From the NCBI RefSeq assembly GCF_034043515.1, contig NZ_CP138214.1:3100001-3164000 (forward strand): a stretch of DNA of 64,000 bases. The letters are read 5' to 3'. The notes beneath the pieces were generated by a model. The model did not search any database and had not been told where the DNA came from. It worked only from the letters and a program-made list of their open reading frames with translations. The DNA comes from Pseudomonas sp. MUP55 (lineage in GTDB: Bacteria > Pseudomonadota > Gammaproteobacteria > Pseudomonadales > Pseudomonadaceae). Position numbers and translations under genes: made by a program. This document shows positions 26,267 to 35,668 of this stretch, one piece after another (within the stretch, counting starts at the first letter, position 1; each line of letters starts with the position of its first letter).

Positions 26267-27075
26267 ACTTGACCGCCCCCCCTACCCGCGCCGTGCTATG
26301 GAGCGCCGCCCTGCTTACATGCTGCACGCTCATGACCAACGCACAGGCGGCCGATGCCAGCCCCGCAGCCGACGCGACCACGGCTACCCTGGGACTCGGC
26401 ATGGGCGTCACGCCGCGCTACATGGGCGCCGACCGTTACCGCGCCCTCGTGCTGCCGATGTTCAGCATCCAGCGCGGCGTGCTGTTTGCCGACACCACAC
26501 GAGGCGTCGGCGTGCAGTTTCAGTCCGACAGCGGCTTTGCCGCCAGCGCGGCAATCAACTACGACCTGGGCCGCAAGGAAAAGGACAGCAACACACGCCC
26601 GGGAGATCGAGAGCTGAGCGGCATGGGCGATATCAACGGCGCCACCGTCGCCGACTTCACCCTCAGCCAGCAACTGCTTGACTGGCTGTCGGTCAGCGGC
26701 GAAGCCGAACTGCGCATGGCCGGCGAACATCGCGGCAACCGCTACCGATTCGGCCTGGAAGGCATCCTGTATCACGCAGGCAGCGACACCCTGGTCCTGG
26801 ACATCGACGCTCACGCCGGTGACGGCCGCTACAACCAGACCTTCTTCGGCGTCACCCAGGCACAGAGCCAACGTTCCCTCTACGGGCGATACGACACCGA
26901 CGCCGGGATCTACGCCTACTCCGCCGCCTTGAACTGGCAGCACAGCCTGGACGCGCACTGGTCGACGCTCGCCAGCCTGACGTTGACCCAGTACGCCGAC
27001 CAGGCCCGCAACAGCCCGCTGGTCAGGCGTGAGAGCGCCGGCCTGGGCATGTTCGCCATCAACTACACCTTCTGA
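26263..27075 (+). CDS. MipA/OmpV family outer membrane protein
   Basis: A 270-residue outer membrane protein. A signal peptide ends near NAQAA. The mature part starts with the family pattern LGLGMGVTPRYMGADRYRALVLPMFSIQRGVLFADTTRG (strongly MipA/OmpV) and ends in ...MFAINYTF, the terminal Phe needed for outer membrane insertion. MipA proteins scaffold peptidoglycan synthases or, in pseudomonads, take part in sensing antimicrobial peptides with a two-component system. It is translationally coupled to the outer membrane factor (ATGA) and lies next to a two-component system, so a role in stress sensing is plausible but not shown. Confidence 0.85.
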   Translation: MNLTAPPTRAVLWSAALLTCCTLMTNAQAADASPAADATTATLGLGMGVTPRYMGADRYRALVLPMFSIQRGVLFADTTRGVGVQFQSDSGFAASAAINYDLGRKEKDSNTRPGDRELSGMGDINGATVADFTLSQQLLDWLSVSGEAELRMAGEHRGNRYRFGLEGILYHAGSDTLVLDIDAHAGDGRYNQTFFGVTQAQSQRSLYGRYDTDAGIYAYSAALNWQHSLDAHWSTLASLTLTQYADQARNSPLVRRESAGLGMFAINYTF

Positions 27076-27091
27076 TAACGAGGCGTCCGGC

Positions 27092-28210
27092 ATGCAGGGT
27101 TTTGCTCAGTTGTTTCGTCCTTGGGGCCCTCCCCTGATGCTCGGTGTTGCCTGCCTGATGGTGGCGGCCTGTTCGCGCGAGGAAGCTGTGCCGGAGCCGG
27201 CTGTAAGGTCGGTAAAAGTCGCCACCGTACACGCCGCAGGGGCCGATACCGCGCCGTTGACGGGTGTGGTTCGCCAACGCCAACGCGCTGCCCTGGCCTT
27301 TGAAGGTGCGGGCCGATTGATGGTGTTGAATGTCGACGTCGGCGATGCGGTGAAACAAGGCCAGGTGCTGGCGAGCCTGGACACGGCCGCCGTCCGGTTA
27401 CGCCTGAAACAGGCGCAGGCCACTTTATTCGCTGGCGTGGCACAAGCCGACGAGCGCAAGCGCAACAAGGTTCGCCAGCAACAGCTGTATGCCCAGGGCA
27501 GCGTGGCGGCCAGTGCTGTGGAACAAGCCGAAGCAGCCTGGCAGCAGGCCGTCGCACAGCAGGCCGCCGATGAGGCGGCTCTGGACCTGGTGCGGCGCGA
27601 TCAACGCCAGGGCCAGTTGATTGCGCCATTTGACGGCCGTGTCGTGGCAAGACCCGCGCAGCTGTACAGCGAGTTATCGGCAGGCCAAGTGGTGATGGAG
27701 CTGGAAGCCAGCGGCGCGTTGCAGGTCATCGTGCAAATCCCGGTGGAGCAGGCCGCCGGCCTCAAACCTGGCGACCACGCCGTCGCAGCCGACCCGGCCG
27801 CGCCTGGCTCCACCCTGCCGCTGGTACTGGAGGGCTTGTCGACGCGTGCGCAGAATGGCCTGTTGCAAAGCGCACGTTTTCACCTGAACGCCCACGACAT
27901 CGTGCTCCCCAGCGGCATAAGCCTCAACGTGCGGTTGGCGGACCCCGCCCCGCTCGCGCTGACCATTCCTACCCAGGCCCTGCGCATGGGCGGTGATGCC
28001 GGCCAGGTGCAGGTATTCGTCTATGACCCAGCCCAGGGCAAGGTCGCCCTGCGTGACATTACGATCGGCCTGATCGATCAGGGCCGTGTCGCCATCGACA
28101 AAGGCCTCAAAGGCGGCGAACAGGTGGTCGTCACGGGCGTCGCGTTTCTCACTGACGGCCAGCCCGTCAACCTGCTCTCGCCCACCAGCCGTTTGAGCAC
28201 ATCCGAATGA
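27092..28210 (+). CDS. RND efflux periplasmic adaptor lipoprotein
   Basis: A 372-residue membrane fusion protein. The lipobox VAAC (about residue 25) in LMVAACSREE makes it a lipoprotein. Lipoyl halves (VLNVDVGDAVKQGQVLASLD and LIAPFDGRVVARPAQLYSELSAG) flank a coiled coil rich in Gln and Ala. I chose ATG 27092 rather than 27029, because the earlier one overlaps the MipA gene and spoils the signal peptide. It connects the RND pump to the outer membrane lipoprotein. Its stop overlaps the pump start (ATGA). Confidence 0.87.
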   Translation: MQGFAQLFRPWGPPLMLGVACLMVAACSREEAVPEPAVRSVKVATVHAAGADTAPLTGVVRQRQRAALAFEGAGRLMVLNVDVGDAVKQGQVLASLDTAAVRLRLKQAQATLFAGVAQADERKRNKVRQQQLYAQGSVAASAVEQAEAAWQQAVAQQAADEAALDLVRRDQRQGQLIAPFDGRVVARPAQLYSELSAGQVVMELEASGALQVIVQIPVEQAAGLKPGDHAVAADPAAPGSTLPLVLEGLSTRAQNGLLQSARFHLNAHDIVLPSGISLNVRLADPAPLALTIPTQALRMGGDAGQVQVFVYDPAQGKVALRDITIGLIDQGRVAIDKGLKGGEQVVVTGVAFLTDGQPVNLLSPTSRLSTSE

Positions 28211-31200
28211 TCAACCTGACCCGTCATGCCCTGGGTGCGAGCCGCCTGACGCTGTTCACCGCCCTGCTGATTCTGCTGGCAGGCGTGGCAACGTTCCTGA
28301 GCTTCCCGACCCAGGAAGAACCCTCGGTGACCATCCGCGACGCACTGGTGAGTATTCAGTACCCCGGGCTGCCCAGCGAACGTGCCGAAGAACTGCTGGC
28401 GCGTCCAACGGAAGAAAAACTGCGCGAGCTGTCGCAGATCAAAAACATCGTGACCACCATCCACCCCGGCAGCGTGGTGATCCAGGTGACGGCTCGCGAT
28501 GAAATCAAGGACCTCGGGGTGCTGTGGCAACAGGTACGCAATAAAGTCGCCGAAGCGGGTCCCGGCTTTCCGCCGGGCGCCCAAGGCCCGTTTGTCGACG
28601 ACAATTTCGGGCGCGTCGCTGTCGCCTCCATTGCCGTCACGGCGCCGGGCTACAGCATGAGCGAGATGCGCGGGCCGTTAAAGCGCCTGCGCGATCAATT
28701 GGGCGGACTACCCGGCATTGGCCAGGTCACCTTGTACGGTATCCAGGACCAACAGCTATCGATTGATTTCAACCCGCAGCGCCTGGCGGGCCTGGGTTTG
28801 TCTCCCCAACAACTGTTCCAGCAATTGCAGCAACAGAATGTGCTGGCGCCAGGCGGCATCGCCGACATTGGCGGGCAGATCACCACCCTCACCGTGACCG
28901 GCGAACTGCTCAGTGTGGATCAACTGCGCGAGTTGCCCATCCAACTGCCTGACTCAAGTGGCGGCGCGCAAAGCGTACCTCTAGGTGCCATAGCGCAGGT
29001 GTCGGTGATGGCTGCCGATCCACCCCAGACCGCCGCGGTTTACCAGGGCCAGGACGCGGTGGTGCTGGCGGTATCCATGGCTGCCGGGCAGAACATTCAT
29101 CAGTTCGGCGCAGCCTTGCGCGCGCGTTTGGCGCAGCTGGAACAGCAACTGCCGCTAGGCTTTTCGGCGCATATGGTGACGTTCCAGGCCGATGTGGTCG
29201 ATCAGCAAATGGCCAAGATGAAGCATGTGATGATCGAGACCGTGGTCATCGTCATGGCCGTGGTCATGCTGTTCCTGGGCTGGCGCACCGGGCTGGTGGT
29301 GGGCGCCATCGTACCGCTGACCATTCTGGGTACGTTGATCGCCATGCGCATGCTGGGGGTGGAGCTGCAAACCGTATCGATCGCCGCGATCATCCTCGCA
29401 CTCGGCTTGCTGGTGGACAACGGTATTGTGATTGCCGAGGACATCGAACGCCGGTTGCATGCCGGTGAGGAACGGCGCCTGGCCTGCGAAGAAGCCGGAC
29501 GCACCCTGGCAATACCGTTGTTGACCTCATCGCTGGTGATCGTGCTGGCCTTCTCGCCGTTCTTTCTTGGCCAGACCAGCACCAATGAATACCTGCGCTC
29601 ATTGGCCATCGTGCTGGCACTTACCCTGCTCGGTTCGTGGTTACTGAGCATCACGGTGACGCCGTTGTTGTGCCTGTATTTTGCCAAAGCTACGCGCCAC
29701 GAGGCGTCAGGGGGCAACTACGACAGCGGTTTTTACCGTGGCTATCGGGCCATCATCTGCCGGGTGTTGCGGCACAAGACGCTGTTTCTGATGGCCATGC
29801 TGGTGCTACTGGCTGCCGCCCTCTTCGAACTGATGCGTGTGCCCTATGACTTCCTGCCCCAGTCGGACCGGTTGCAGTTTCAGGTGCCCATCACCCTGGA
29901 GCCCGGCAGCGGCTCGCGCAAGACCTTGCAAAGCGTGCGCGAGATCAGCCTGTGGCTGAGCAAGGAACCGCAGGTGGTCGACAGCATCGGCTACGTGGGC
30001 GATGGCGGGCCGCGTATCGTGCTGGGCCTCAACCCGCCGTTGCCGGCACCGGAAACCGCTTACTTCACCGTCAGCGTCAAGGCGGGGACGGATATCGAAG
30101 CGGTCATGGGCAATATGCGTCGCTATCTGCTCAAACAACACCCTGAGCTGCGCGCCGAGCCCAAACGGTTTTCCCTGGGAACCACCGAGGCCGGTGTCGC
30201 CATTTATCGTGTGATTGGCCCGGACGAGAACCGACTGCGCTCGCTGGCCGGCCAGATTGAGAAGGCTCTGCGTAACGTGCCGGGCACGCTGGATGTGCGC
30301 GATGACTGGAGCACGCGCGTGGAGCGCTATACCGTCGAGGTCGATCAACACCGCGCGCGCCGTGCCGGGGTGGACACCCAGGCCGTTGCCCAGGCCTTGC
30401 AACTGCACTTCGGCGGCGTTCAGGTATCGTCGCTGCAGGATAACGAAACCCGCGTACCCCTCGTGGTGCGCGAACCCGCTGTGACCAACCACGACTCGCC
30501 GGATCTGCGCGGCATTCTGGTCTATCCGGCCGACGGCTCGACGCCTTTGCCCCTGACGGCCATTGCACACATCGCCGCGTCTAGCGAACCCTCCACACTG
30601 ATCCGCCGCAATCAGGAACGCAGCATCACCGTGGTCGGGCACAACCCTTCTCTGACTGCCACCTCCATTGTCGAGCAACTGGCGCCACAGGTGGCTGCGC
30701 TGGCCTTACCGCCGGGCTACCGCATCGAGTTGGGCGGCGAAATCGAGGACTCGGCAGACGCCAACCAGGCGCTGTTGCAGTACCTGCCCCACGCATTGAT
30801 CGCCATGCTGCTGTTGTTCGTCTGGCAATTCAATTCGTTCCGCAAGCTGCTGATCGTGGTCTCGGCAATCCCCTTTGTATTGATCGGTGTTGCGGTCGCG
30901 CTGTTGATCACCGGCTACCCGTTTGGCTTCATGGCCACGTTCGGCCTGTTGTCCCTGGCGGGGATCATCGTCAACAACGCCGTGTTGCTGCTGGAACGAA
31001 TCGAGGCGGAAATCCACGATGGCCTGCCGGTGTATGAGGCGGTGGTGAGCGCGGCCGTGAAACGTCTGCGCCCCATCGTCATGACCAAGTTGACCTGCAT
31101 CATCGGGCTGATCCCGCTGATGCTGTTTGCCGGGCCACTGTGGGAAGGCATGGCGATCACGCTGATGGGTGGGCTCGCACTGGGAACATTGGTGACGCTG

Positions 31201-31290
31201 GGGTTGATCCCTGTGCTTTATGTGTCGCTGTTCAACCCTGGTACCGAGCGCCTGGCGTCACGTAAATCGGGCAGCGAGCGCACGCCATAA
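28207..31290 (+). CDS. RND efflux inner membrane transporter
   Basis: A 1027-residue RND pump with 12 membrane helices and two periplasmic loops. It is only distantly like the MexI-type pump at the other end of the window. The helix 4 proton-relay pair reads Asp404-Asn405 (LGLLVDNGIVIAEDI) instead of Asp-Asp as in AcrB/MexB; this variant is common in the TriC-like branch. It closes the operon outer membrane factor - MipA - adaptor - pump. Substrates cannot be read from sequence. Expression is probably set by the divergent two-component system. Confidence 0.9.
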   Translation: MINLTRHALGASRLTLFTALLILLAGVATFLSFPTQEEPSVTIRDALVSIQYPGLPSERAEELLARPTEEKLRELSQIKNIVTTIHPGSVVIQVTARDEIKDLGVLWQQVRNKVAEAGPGFPPGAQGPFVDDNFGRVAVASIAVTAPGYSMSEMRGPLKRLRDQLGGLPGIGQVTLYGIQDQQLSIDFNPQRLAGLGLSPQQLFQQLQQQNVLAPGGIADIGGQITTLTVTGELLSVDQLRELPIQLPDSSGGAQSVPLGAIAQVSVMAADPPQTAAVYQGQDAVVLAVSMAAGQNIHQFGAALRARLAQLEQQLPLGFSAHMVTFQADVVDQQMAKMKHVMIETVVIVMAVVMLFLGWRTGLVVGAIVPLTILGTLIAMRMLGVELQTVSIAAIILALGLLVDNGIVIAEDIERRLHAGEERRLACEEAGRTLAIPLLTSSLVIVLAFSPFFLGQTSTNEYLRSLAIVLALTLLGSWLLSITVTPLLCLYFAKATRHEASGGNYDSGFYRGYRAIICRVLRHKTLFLMAMLVLLAAALFELMRVPYDFLPQSDRLQFQVPITLEPGSGSRKTLQSVREISLWLSKEPQVVDSIGYVGDGGPRIVLGLNPPLPAPETAYFTVSVKAGTDIEAVMGNMRRYLLKQHPELRAEPKRFSLGTTEAGVAIYRVIGPDENRLRSLAGQIEKALRNVPGTLDVRDDWSTRVERYTVEVDQHRARRAGVDTQAVAQALQLHFGGVQVSSLQDNETRVPLVVREPAVTNHDSPDLRGILVYPADGSTPLPLTAIAHIAASSEPSTLIRRNQERSITVVGHNPSLTATSIVEQLAPQVAALALPPGYRIELGGEIEDSADANQALLQYLPHALIAMLLLFVWQFNSFRKLLIVVSAIPFVLIGVAVALLITGYPFGFMATFGLLSLAGIIVNNAVLLLERIEAEIHDGLPVYEAVVSAAVKRLRPIVMTKLTCIIGLIPLMLFAGPLWEGMAITLMGGLALGTLVTLGLIPVLYVSLFNPGTERLASRKSGSERTP

Positions 31291-31304
31291 TCGGGCGAGA
31301 CAAG

Positions 31305-31328
31305 GGAAAGAATCGCTCTACTTTCCTA
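31305..31328. promoter_or_regulatory. Candidate shared operator GGA-N16-TCCTA (copy 1)
   Basis: GGA at 31305-31307 is followed after exactly 16 bases by TCCTA at 31324-31328. The same arrangement appears in three other promoter regions of this catabolic island (34218, 34414 and 40216). The left half here is degenerate (AAGGGA against ATAGGA), and it lies 357 bases before the HAD gene, though close to the small ORF. Confidence 0.35.
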
Positions 31329-31426
31329 TTATTTCTAGGTAATACCTTCAAACGCGCAGCGTTATCATGACCCATTAGTACTTTTGCCCGCTCCACGACA
31401 ACCACCATCGAAGTAAAGGTGCGCCT

Positions 31427-31570
31427 ATGTGTCTCAAGACTTGCTGGGTCATGTGTTGGATCAAGGTCCGTGTAAAAGAAAGACAAGCGGCCGGCTTGAA
31501 GGCACAGGAAGCACCGGTCCGGCGCGCGTGCAGCGTAGGCAGTCCTCACGCGCAGCTGTGCACCTGGTGA
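31427..31570 (+). CDS. Possible small ORF, Cys- and Trp-containing
   Basis: A 47-codon frame beginning MCLKTCWVMCWIKVRVKERQ, with AAAGGTG seven bases before the ATG. It lies 114 bases ahead of the HAD hydrolase gene. The N-terminus is rich in Cys and Trp, the middle in Arg and Lys. It could be a small regulatory or leader peptide, or it could be chance. I do not recognise it. Confidence 0.25.
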   Translation: MCLKTCWVMCWIKVRVKERQAAGLKAQEAPVRRACSVGSPHAQLCTW

Positions 31571-31684
31571 TGCGAGCCGACTGACAGGGTATGCTCGGCC
31601 AGAGGGTCTTTGTTGAGGTGGGACCAACTTCAGGATGAGGCTGACCAACAACCATTCCCGCTGCCTATTTATGAGAGGTTGAGC

Positions 31685-32428
31685 ATGAAACTGACAGATT
31701 TCGAGGTCCTTAGCTTCGACTGCTACGGCACATTGATCGATTGGGAAAGCGGCATATTCAATGCGTTGAAGCCGCTGGTACTACGCTCGGGAAAAAACCT
31801 TACTCGCGATCAGATTCTTGAGGTGTTCGGTCGGCACGAGTCCCCGCAGCAAAAAGCCACGCCGACGGCACTGTATTCAGATATTTTGCGCAAAGTGTAC
31901 GACCGTATAGCGAAGGAATGGAAAGCCGAGATCGATGAACAAGAGCGCGAGGCGTTCGGAACGTCCGTCCAGCACTGGCCACCATTTCCCGATTCGATCA
32001 AGGCGCTCAGCTACTTCAAGCAGTACCATAAGCTTGCCATCTTATCCAACATTGACCGCGGTGAATTTGAGTTCAGTAAAGAGAAACTGGGCGTTGAATT
32101 CGACTGCGTCGTAACAGCTCAAGACGTCGGTTCCTACAAACCGGACCCCAAAAACTTTGCATACTTGATGGACGCCCTGGGGAAAATGGGGTTCGAAAAA
32201 AAATCGATCCTTCACGTCGCGGAAAGCCTGTATCACGACCACGTACCGGCCAACGCGGCTGGACTTGCGAGCTCATGGATCCATCGTCGCCACGGCAAAG
32301 AAGGCTTTGGCGCGATTCATGTCCCGGCCACTGAAGCCACCTATAATTTCCGTTTTATCAGCTTGGCAAAAATGGTCGAGAGCCATAAAAAACTGATCAC
32401 GGAAAAGACAGGCAACGTGATTGTCTGA
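31685..32428 (+). CDS. HAD-superfamily hydrolase, type II haloacid dehalogenase-like (paralogue 1)
   Basis: A 247-residue HAD hydrolase. Motif I is [10 protein letters not shown] with nucleophile Asp12 and Tyr (not Asp) two residues later, as in L-2-haloacid dehalogenases rather than phosphatases. Motif II is LSNID, motif III Lys in SYKPDPKNF, and motif IV lies in [17 protein letters not shown]. The last differs from true dehalogenases, so the substrate may be different. GAGAGG precedes ATG 31685. A close paralogue lies at 34930; by eye about two thirds of positions are identical. It probably acts in the omega-amino acid island. Confidence 0.8.
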   Translation: MKLTDFEVLSFDCYGTLIDWESGIFNALKPLVLRSGKNLTRDQILEVFGRHESPQQKATPTALYSDILRKVYDRIAKEWKAEIDEQEREAFGTSVQHWPPFPDSIKALSYFKQYHKLAILSNIDRGEFEFSKEKLGVEFDCVVTAQDVGSYKPDPKNFAYLMDALGKMGFEKKSILHVAESLYHDHVPANAAGLASSWIHRRHGKEGFGAIHVPATEATYNFRFISLAKMVESHKKLITEKTGNVIV

Positions 32429-32540
32429 TCTGCTGCAATGCCGCGAGTAAAAGCGTTATGGCCAAGCGTCAAACATCCCATAGGAAACGAGGCCCAGGGT
32501 GAATGACCGCCCATTCTGGATACCGATTCGATGCGGTTTA

Positions 32541-34106
32541 TCACTCGTCATGCTCCAAGCGATACATTTCTGCAGCGACTTGAATTTGAAACCGCGACTC
32601 CGGATTTTCCAGTGAGATGTCCAGCAGTTTTTCGATACGCGCTAAACGGTATCGCAAGGTGCTGATATGTACCTCCAGCACTTTGGCGGTGTTGGCCAGT
32701 TGAAAACCTTCGCTGGATAATGCGCATACCGTCTCCAGTAGCATAGTGCCGTTCTTTCGATTGGCCAGCGGCTCGATCAACCGCTGAATCAGCATCCCCC
32801 TGGCTTTCTTATCGCCCATCAAGGCACGGGGAAACAGAACCTCGTTGAAGACATGAAGACGTCCAGGTCGCAATAAGGGCACTAACGCCGCCACATCTTC
32901 GGCCCCTTGAGCCATGCCTGAAACGCCTCGATGCACCCGGCTGACTGCCATCGCTCCCCCTTCGTGACGCAACTGTTTCCAGATCGTCTCCGGTGCGAGC
33001 GTCGCCGGGATGATGAAGCTGATCTGGTTCAGCGACACTGAAATCAACGGAGAAACGCTGCTTGAAATCATTAAATTGAAAATGCGCGCGGTTTTTTCCT
33101 TGCGCCGTTTGAAGCCTTCCAGGCTGAGCGGGATAGGTTCGTCCAACAGCACCAGGCATATCCTGTAATCACGAGTTTCACTCCACCCCGATACCAGTGC
33201 TCTCTCGATAGCGCTCGGCGTTTCCGGGAATTTGCCCTCCAGCAGTCCCGCAACCAGTGCATGCCCCAGCCGAGTCTCCTGATCCAGCAACTCTCGCTGA
33301 TGAGAAAGATGAAGCGCGGCAATTACCGCGGAGTGTTCAAGCGCTCGGGAATGCAGCTCTTCGAATTGATCCTTGGCGCTTTCCAGCCAAACGATACCGG
33401 CAACCTCTCCCTGCAGCCATATGGCACAGCCAAGCCTGAACCGCGGCCGGGTATCCGACAGGTTGATCGACAACGTCTGCGCTTCATCGAAGCGATGTTC
33501 CAGGGGACGTTCGGCGATGAATTTTGCAATCAGGTCGCGCTCGAACTGCTCGTTCGTGTCGATATCATGCTCGCTCAAAATGTCCCCCGACGCCGAGACC
33601 ACCAGCGCGGACATCTCCAGTGCGCTGGCCAGCGCACTGCCCAGGCTATCGAGGTTATCGGCTTCGATGGCGGCCCGGGTCAACTTGCGATGGATCAAAT
33701 CCGAACGCTGAATAATCTCGGTTTGCAAGTTGATGATCTTGGCCAGGATCTCTTGGGTGATTTCGCTGAAAGGCACCTCCCACGGCAACTCCAACAGCGG
33801 AAAGTTGCACTGCTCCGCTTGCGCGATGGTGGCTTCGGAAAAGTGTTCGCGAAAATGCGGCACCGCCAGCACTACACCAGCAAGCCCCAGGTCGTTGAGT
33901 GTTCGCACCAGTACCCGACTTTCCTCATCATCCCGGGGCCAGTTGTAGCCCGTGGTGAGCAGCACGTCCCCCACTTTCAACCATTGGGTGATATCGGGGT
34001 GATCGATAATATGAACCCAGGCAATTTGCCGATCCAGCCCATTGGCTCCGGCCACTACGGTGGCTTGCCGCAGGATGGTCTGCTCTAGTGCGGTAGATAG
34101 TTTCAT
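32541..34106 (-). CDS. PucR family transcriptional regulator
   Basis: A 521-residue activator-type regulator. The N-terminal PucR domain (about 1-125; TTGYNWPRDDEESRVLVRTL) is followed by a GAF-like central region and a C-terminal helix-turn-helix (SSEGFQLANTAKVLEVHISTLRYRLARIEKLL). PucR proteins control purine, hydantoin or amine catabolism in bacteria. The ATG at 34106 starts at the PucR domain; an earlier ATG at 34172 would add 22 residues and has no good ribosome site, so I prefer 34106. It lies between two paralogous HAD hydrolases and is the likely master regulator of the island. An operator-like repeat lies 112 bases upstream. Confidence 0.88.
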   Translation of the reverse strand: MKLSTALEQTILRQATVVAGANGLDRQIAWVHIIDHPDITQWLKVGDVLLTTGYNWPRDDEESRVLVRTLNDLGLAGVVLAVPHFREHFSEATIAQAEQCNFPLLELPWEVPFSEITQEILAKIINLQTEIIQRSDLIHRKLTRAAIEADNLDSLGSALASALEMSALVVSASGDILSEHDIDTNEQFERDLIAKFIAERPLEHRFDEAQTLSINLSDTRPRFRLGCAIWLQGEVAGIVWLESAKDQFEELHSRALEHSAVIAALHLSHQRELLDQETRLGHALVAGLLEGKFPETPSAIERALVSGWSETRDYRICLVLLDEPIPLSLEGFKRRKEKTARIFNLMISSSVSPLISVSLNQISFIIPATLAPETIWKQLRHEGGAMAVSRVHRGVSGMAQGAEDVAALVPLLRPGRLHVFNEVLFPRALMGDKKARGMLIQRLIEPLANRKNGTMLLETVCALSSEGFQLANTAKVLEVHISTLRYRLARIEKLLDISLENPESRFQIQVAAEMYRLEHDE

Positions 34107-34214
34107 TGCGTGTCCACGAGTGGAGGGTCGACTGAGGTGCGGCAGCAGCACGATTACGGGTGTATCGGGCATTTCACTTTAAACCGCACAAAAGCGCAGA
34201 AACACCTACCTACA

Positions 34215-34242
34215 ATAGGACATATTCAGGAAAGCATCCTAC
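34215..34242. promoter_or_regulatory. Candidate shared operator ATAGGA-N16-TCCTAC (copy 2)
   Basis: ATAGGA at 34215-34220 and TCCTAC at 34237-34242 form an inverted repeat with a 16-base spacer, upstream of the PucR gene. The TAGGA/TCCTA core and the spacing are identical to the copy at 40212. This position fits autoregulation by the PucR protein, though any regulator of the island could bind. Confidence 0.5.
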
Positions 34243-34524
34243 TTTTCAAACCATTAACGCGGTTCCATCCCCCCTTCGCGCGTCGATGAGCCTTGCCAGA
34301 GATTGCCTGCGGTCGACCTGAACGTCAGGCCGACAGACGCCGAACCTGAAAACCCATCTTCTTCATGCATAAAGCAGGATAAACCTTCAAGTACCTGCTG
34401 CCTTTCGTAGGTGGATCGGCCATTTGACAGTTCCTATGATTGTGAAACGTAACAAAGGCCAACAGCGGGGAGCCGGTGCGGCAAGGCATCCGTGCAGACT
34501 CGCAATTAATGTCAGGAGTGATGT
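34243..34524. other. Intergenic region between PucR and CsaA-like genes
   Basis: About 280 bases remain after the PucR-side operator. It holds a consensus -35-like TTGACA at 34425-34430 and the operator copy at 34414-34437, which overlap and read toward the CsaA-like gene. I see no convincing gene here. Confidence 0.4.
34414..34437. promoter_or_regulatory. Candidate shared operator GGA-N16-TCCTA (copy 3)
   Basis: GGA at 34414-34416 is followed after 16 bases by TCCTA at 34433-34437 (extended right half TCCTATG). It overlaps the -35-like TTGACA at 34425-34430 and lies 88 bases ahead of the CsaA-like gene. The left half is weak. Confidence 0.35.
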
Positions 34525-34854
34525 ATGACGCCATACGAAGCATTTTCCAGTGTCGACATACGAATCGGCCAAGTGATCAAAGTTGAAGTAAACGATAAAG
34601 CAAAGAAACCGGCCTATAAGTTCTGGATCGACATGGGTGAGTTAGGTGTAAAAACCACCAGTGCGCAATACACCCGACTTTATTCGGCAGCGGAACTCGT
34701 GGGTGAATATGTTGTTTGCGTGGTTAATCTGGGGACGCGAAACATCGCGGGCTTTGCCTCGGAAGTACTGATGCTCGGCGCAGAAACAGCGCCTGGCGAG
34801 GTGGTATTTCTTAAACCGGAACGCACCGTTACGCCGGGACAAAAAGTATTTTAA
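34525..34854 (+). CDS. csaA: CsaA-like tRNA-binding-domain protein
   Basis: A 109-residue protein made of one tRNA-binding (EMAP/OB-fold) domain: FSSVDIRIGQVIKVEVNDKAKKPAYKFWIDMGELG, then GEYVVCVVNLGTRNIAGFASEVLML. The length and the start match CsaA, a homodimeric export-related chaperone that binds peptides and tRNA. A ribosome site AGGAG precedes the ATG. It is an unusual neighbour for a catabolic regulator, and is followed by a terminator before the second HAD gene, so it is probably its own transcript. Confidence 0.85.
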   Translation: MTPYEAFSSVDIRIGQVIKVEVNDKAKKPAYKFWIDMGELGVKTTSAQYTRLYSAAELVGEYVVCVVNLGTRNIAGFASEVLMLGAETAPGEVVFLKPERTVTPGQKVF

Positions 34855-34860
34855 CGGCAC

Positions 34861-34886
34861 ACCGACGCCGATTGGCGTCGGTTTAT
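34861..34886 (+). terminator. Rho-independent terminator after csaA
   Basis: accgacgcc-gatt-ggcgtcggt forms a perfect nine-pair stem with a four-base loop, followed by a short T/A run. It begins six bases after the csaA stop. Confidence 0.65.
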
Positions 34887-34929
34887 AAAACACTACGTGA
34901 TACCGATGACTACATTGAAAGGAAAAGCA

Positions 34930-35649
34930 ATGAAACTTACTGACTTCACTACACTGTCATTCGATTGCTACGGCACCCTGATCGATTGGGAGACCGGCAT
35001 TGTGAACGGCCTTCAGCCTTTGGCCGATCGCAGCGGCAAAGGGCTTGATCGCGAACAGATTCTGGAAGTATTTGGCCGTCATGAGTCACCCCAGCAGACC
35101 CTGACGCCTGGCGCTCTGTACCCCGTCATTCTCGCTGCGGTGTATGACCGTATTGCCACGGAGTGGGCGCTTGAGCCCATCGCCGCCGAACGCGAAGCGT
35201 TCGCGACGTCAGTCAAGGACTGGCCGACATTCCCCGACTCGGCAGAAGCCCTGCGTTACCTGAAACAGCATTACAAGCTGGTTATTCTTTCCAACATCGA
35301 CCGCACTGAATTCAAGTTCAGCGAAGCGAAGCTAGGGGTTGAATTCGATCATATCGTGACGGCTCAGGATGTAGGTTCCTACAAACCGAACCCGAATAAC
35401 TTCACTTACATGATCGACCTGTTAGCCAAGGCCGGCATCGCGAAAAGCGACGTTCTGCACACCGCTGAAAGCCTGTACCACGACCATGTTCCAGGCAAAG
35501 CTGCCGGATTGGCGGGGGCGTGGATTCATCGCCGTCATGGCAAGGAAGGTTTCGGTGCAACCCATGTACCGGCCACAGAAGCCAAGTATGACTTCCGCTT
35601 TATCAGCATGGCGGACATGGTCGAAGCCCATAAGAAACTGGTGGGCTGA
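34930..35649 (+). CDS. HAD-superfamily hydrolase, type II haloacid dehalogenase-like (paralogue 2)
   Basis: A 239-residue close paralogue of the hydrolase at 31685, with the same motifs: nucleophile Asp12 in [18 protein letters not shown], Lys in [10 protein letters not shown] and [22 protein letters not shown] lies seven bases before ATG 34930. The two genes flank the PucR and CsaA genes, which suggests a duplication that has enclosed the regulator. They likely act on related substrates of the same pathway, as phosphatase or dehalogenase; sequence alone cannot decide. Confidence 0.8.
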   Translation: MKLTDFTTLSFDCYGTLIDWETGIVNGLQPLADRSGKGLDREQILEVFGRHESPQQTLTPGALYPVILAAVYDRIATEWALEPIAAEREAFATSVKDWPTFPDSAEALRYLKQHYKLVILSNIDRTEFKFSEAKLGVEFDHIVTAQDVGSYKPNPNNFTYMIDLLAKAGIAKSDVLHTAESLYHDHVPGKAAGLAGAWIHRRHGKEGFGATHVPATEAKYDFRFISMADMVEAHKKLVG

Positions 35650-35668
35650 TAGTCGAGCGCCCTCGGCG

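Larger units (their letters stand above)
31291..31684. other. Intergenic region between RND operon and HAD gene
   Basis: A 394-base region. It contains the candidate operator GGA-N16-TCCTA at 31305-31328 and a possible 47-codon ORF at 31427-31570. No strong terminator follows the RND pump gene. Confidence 0.5.
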
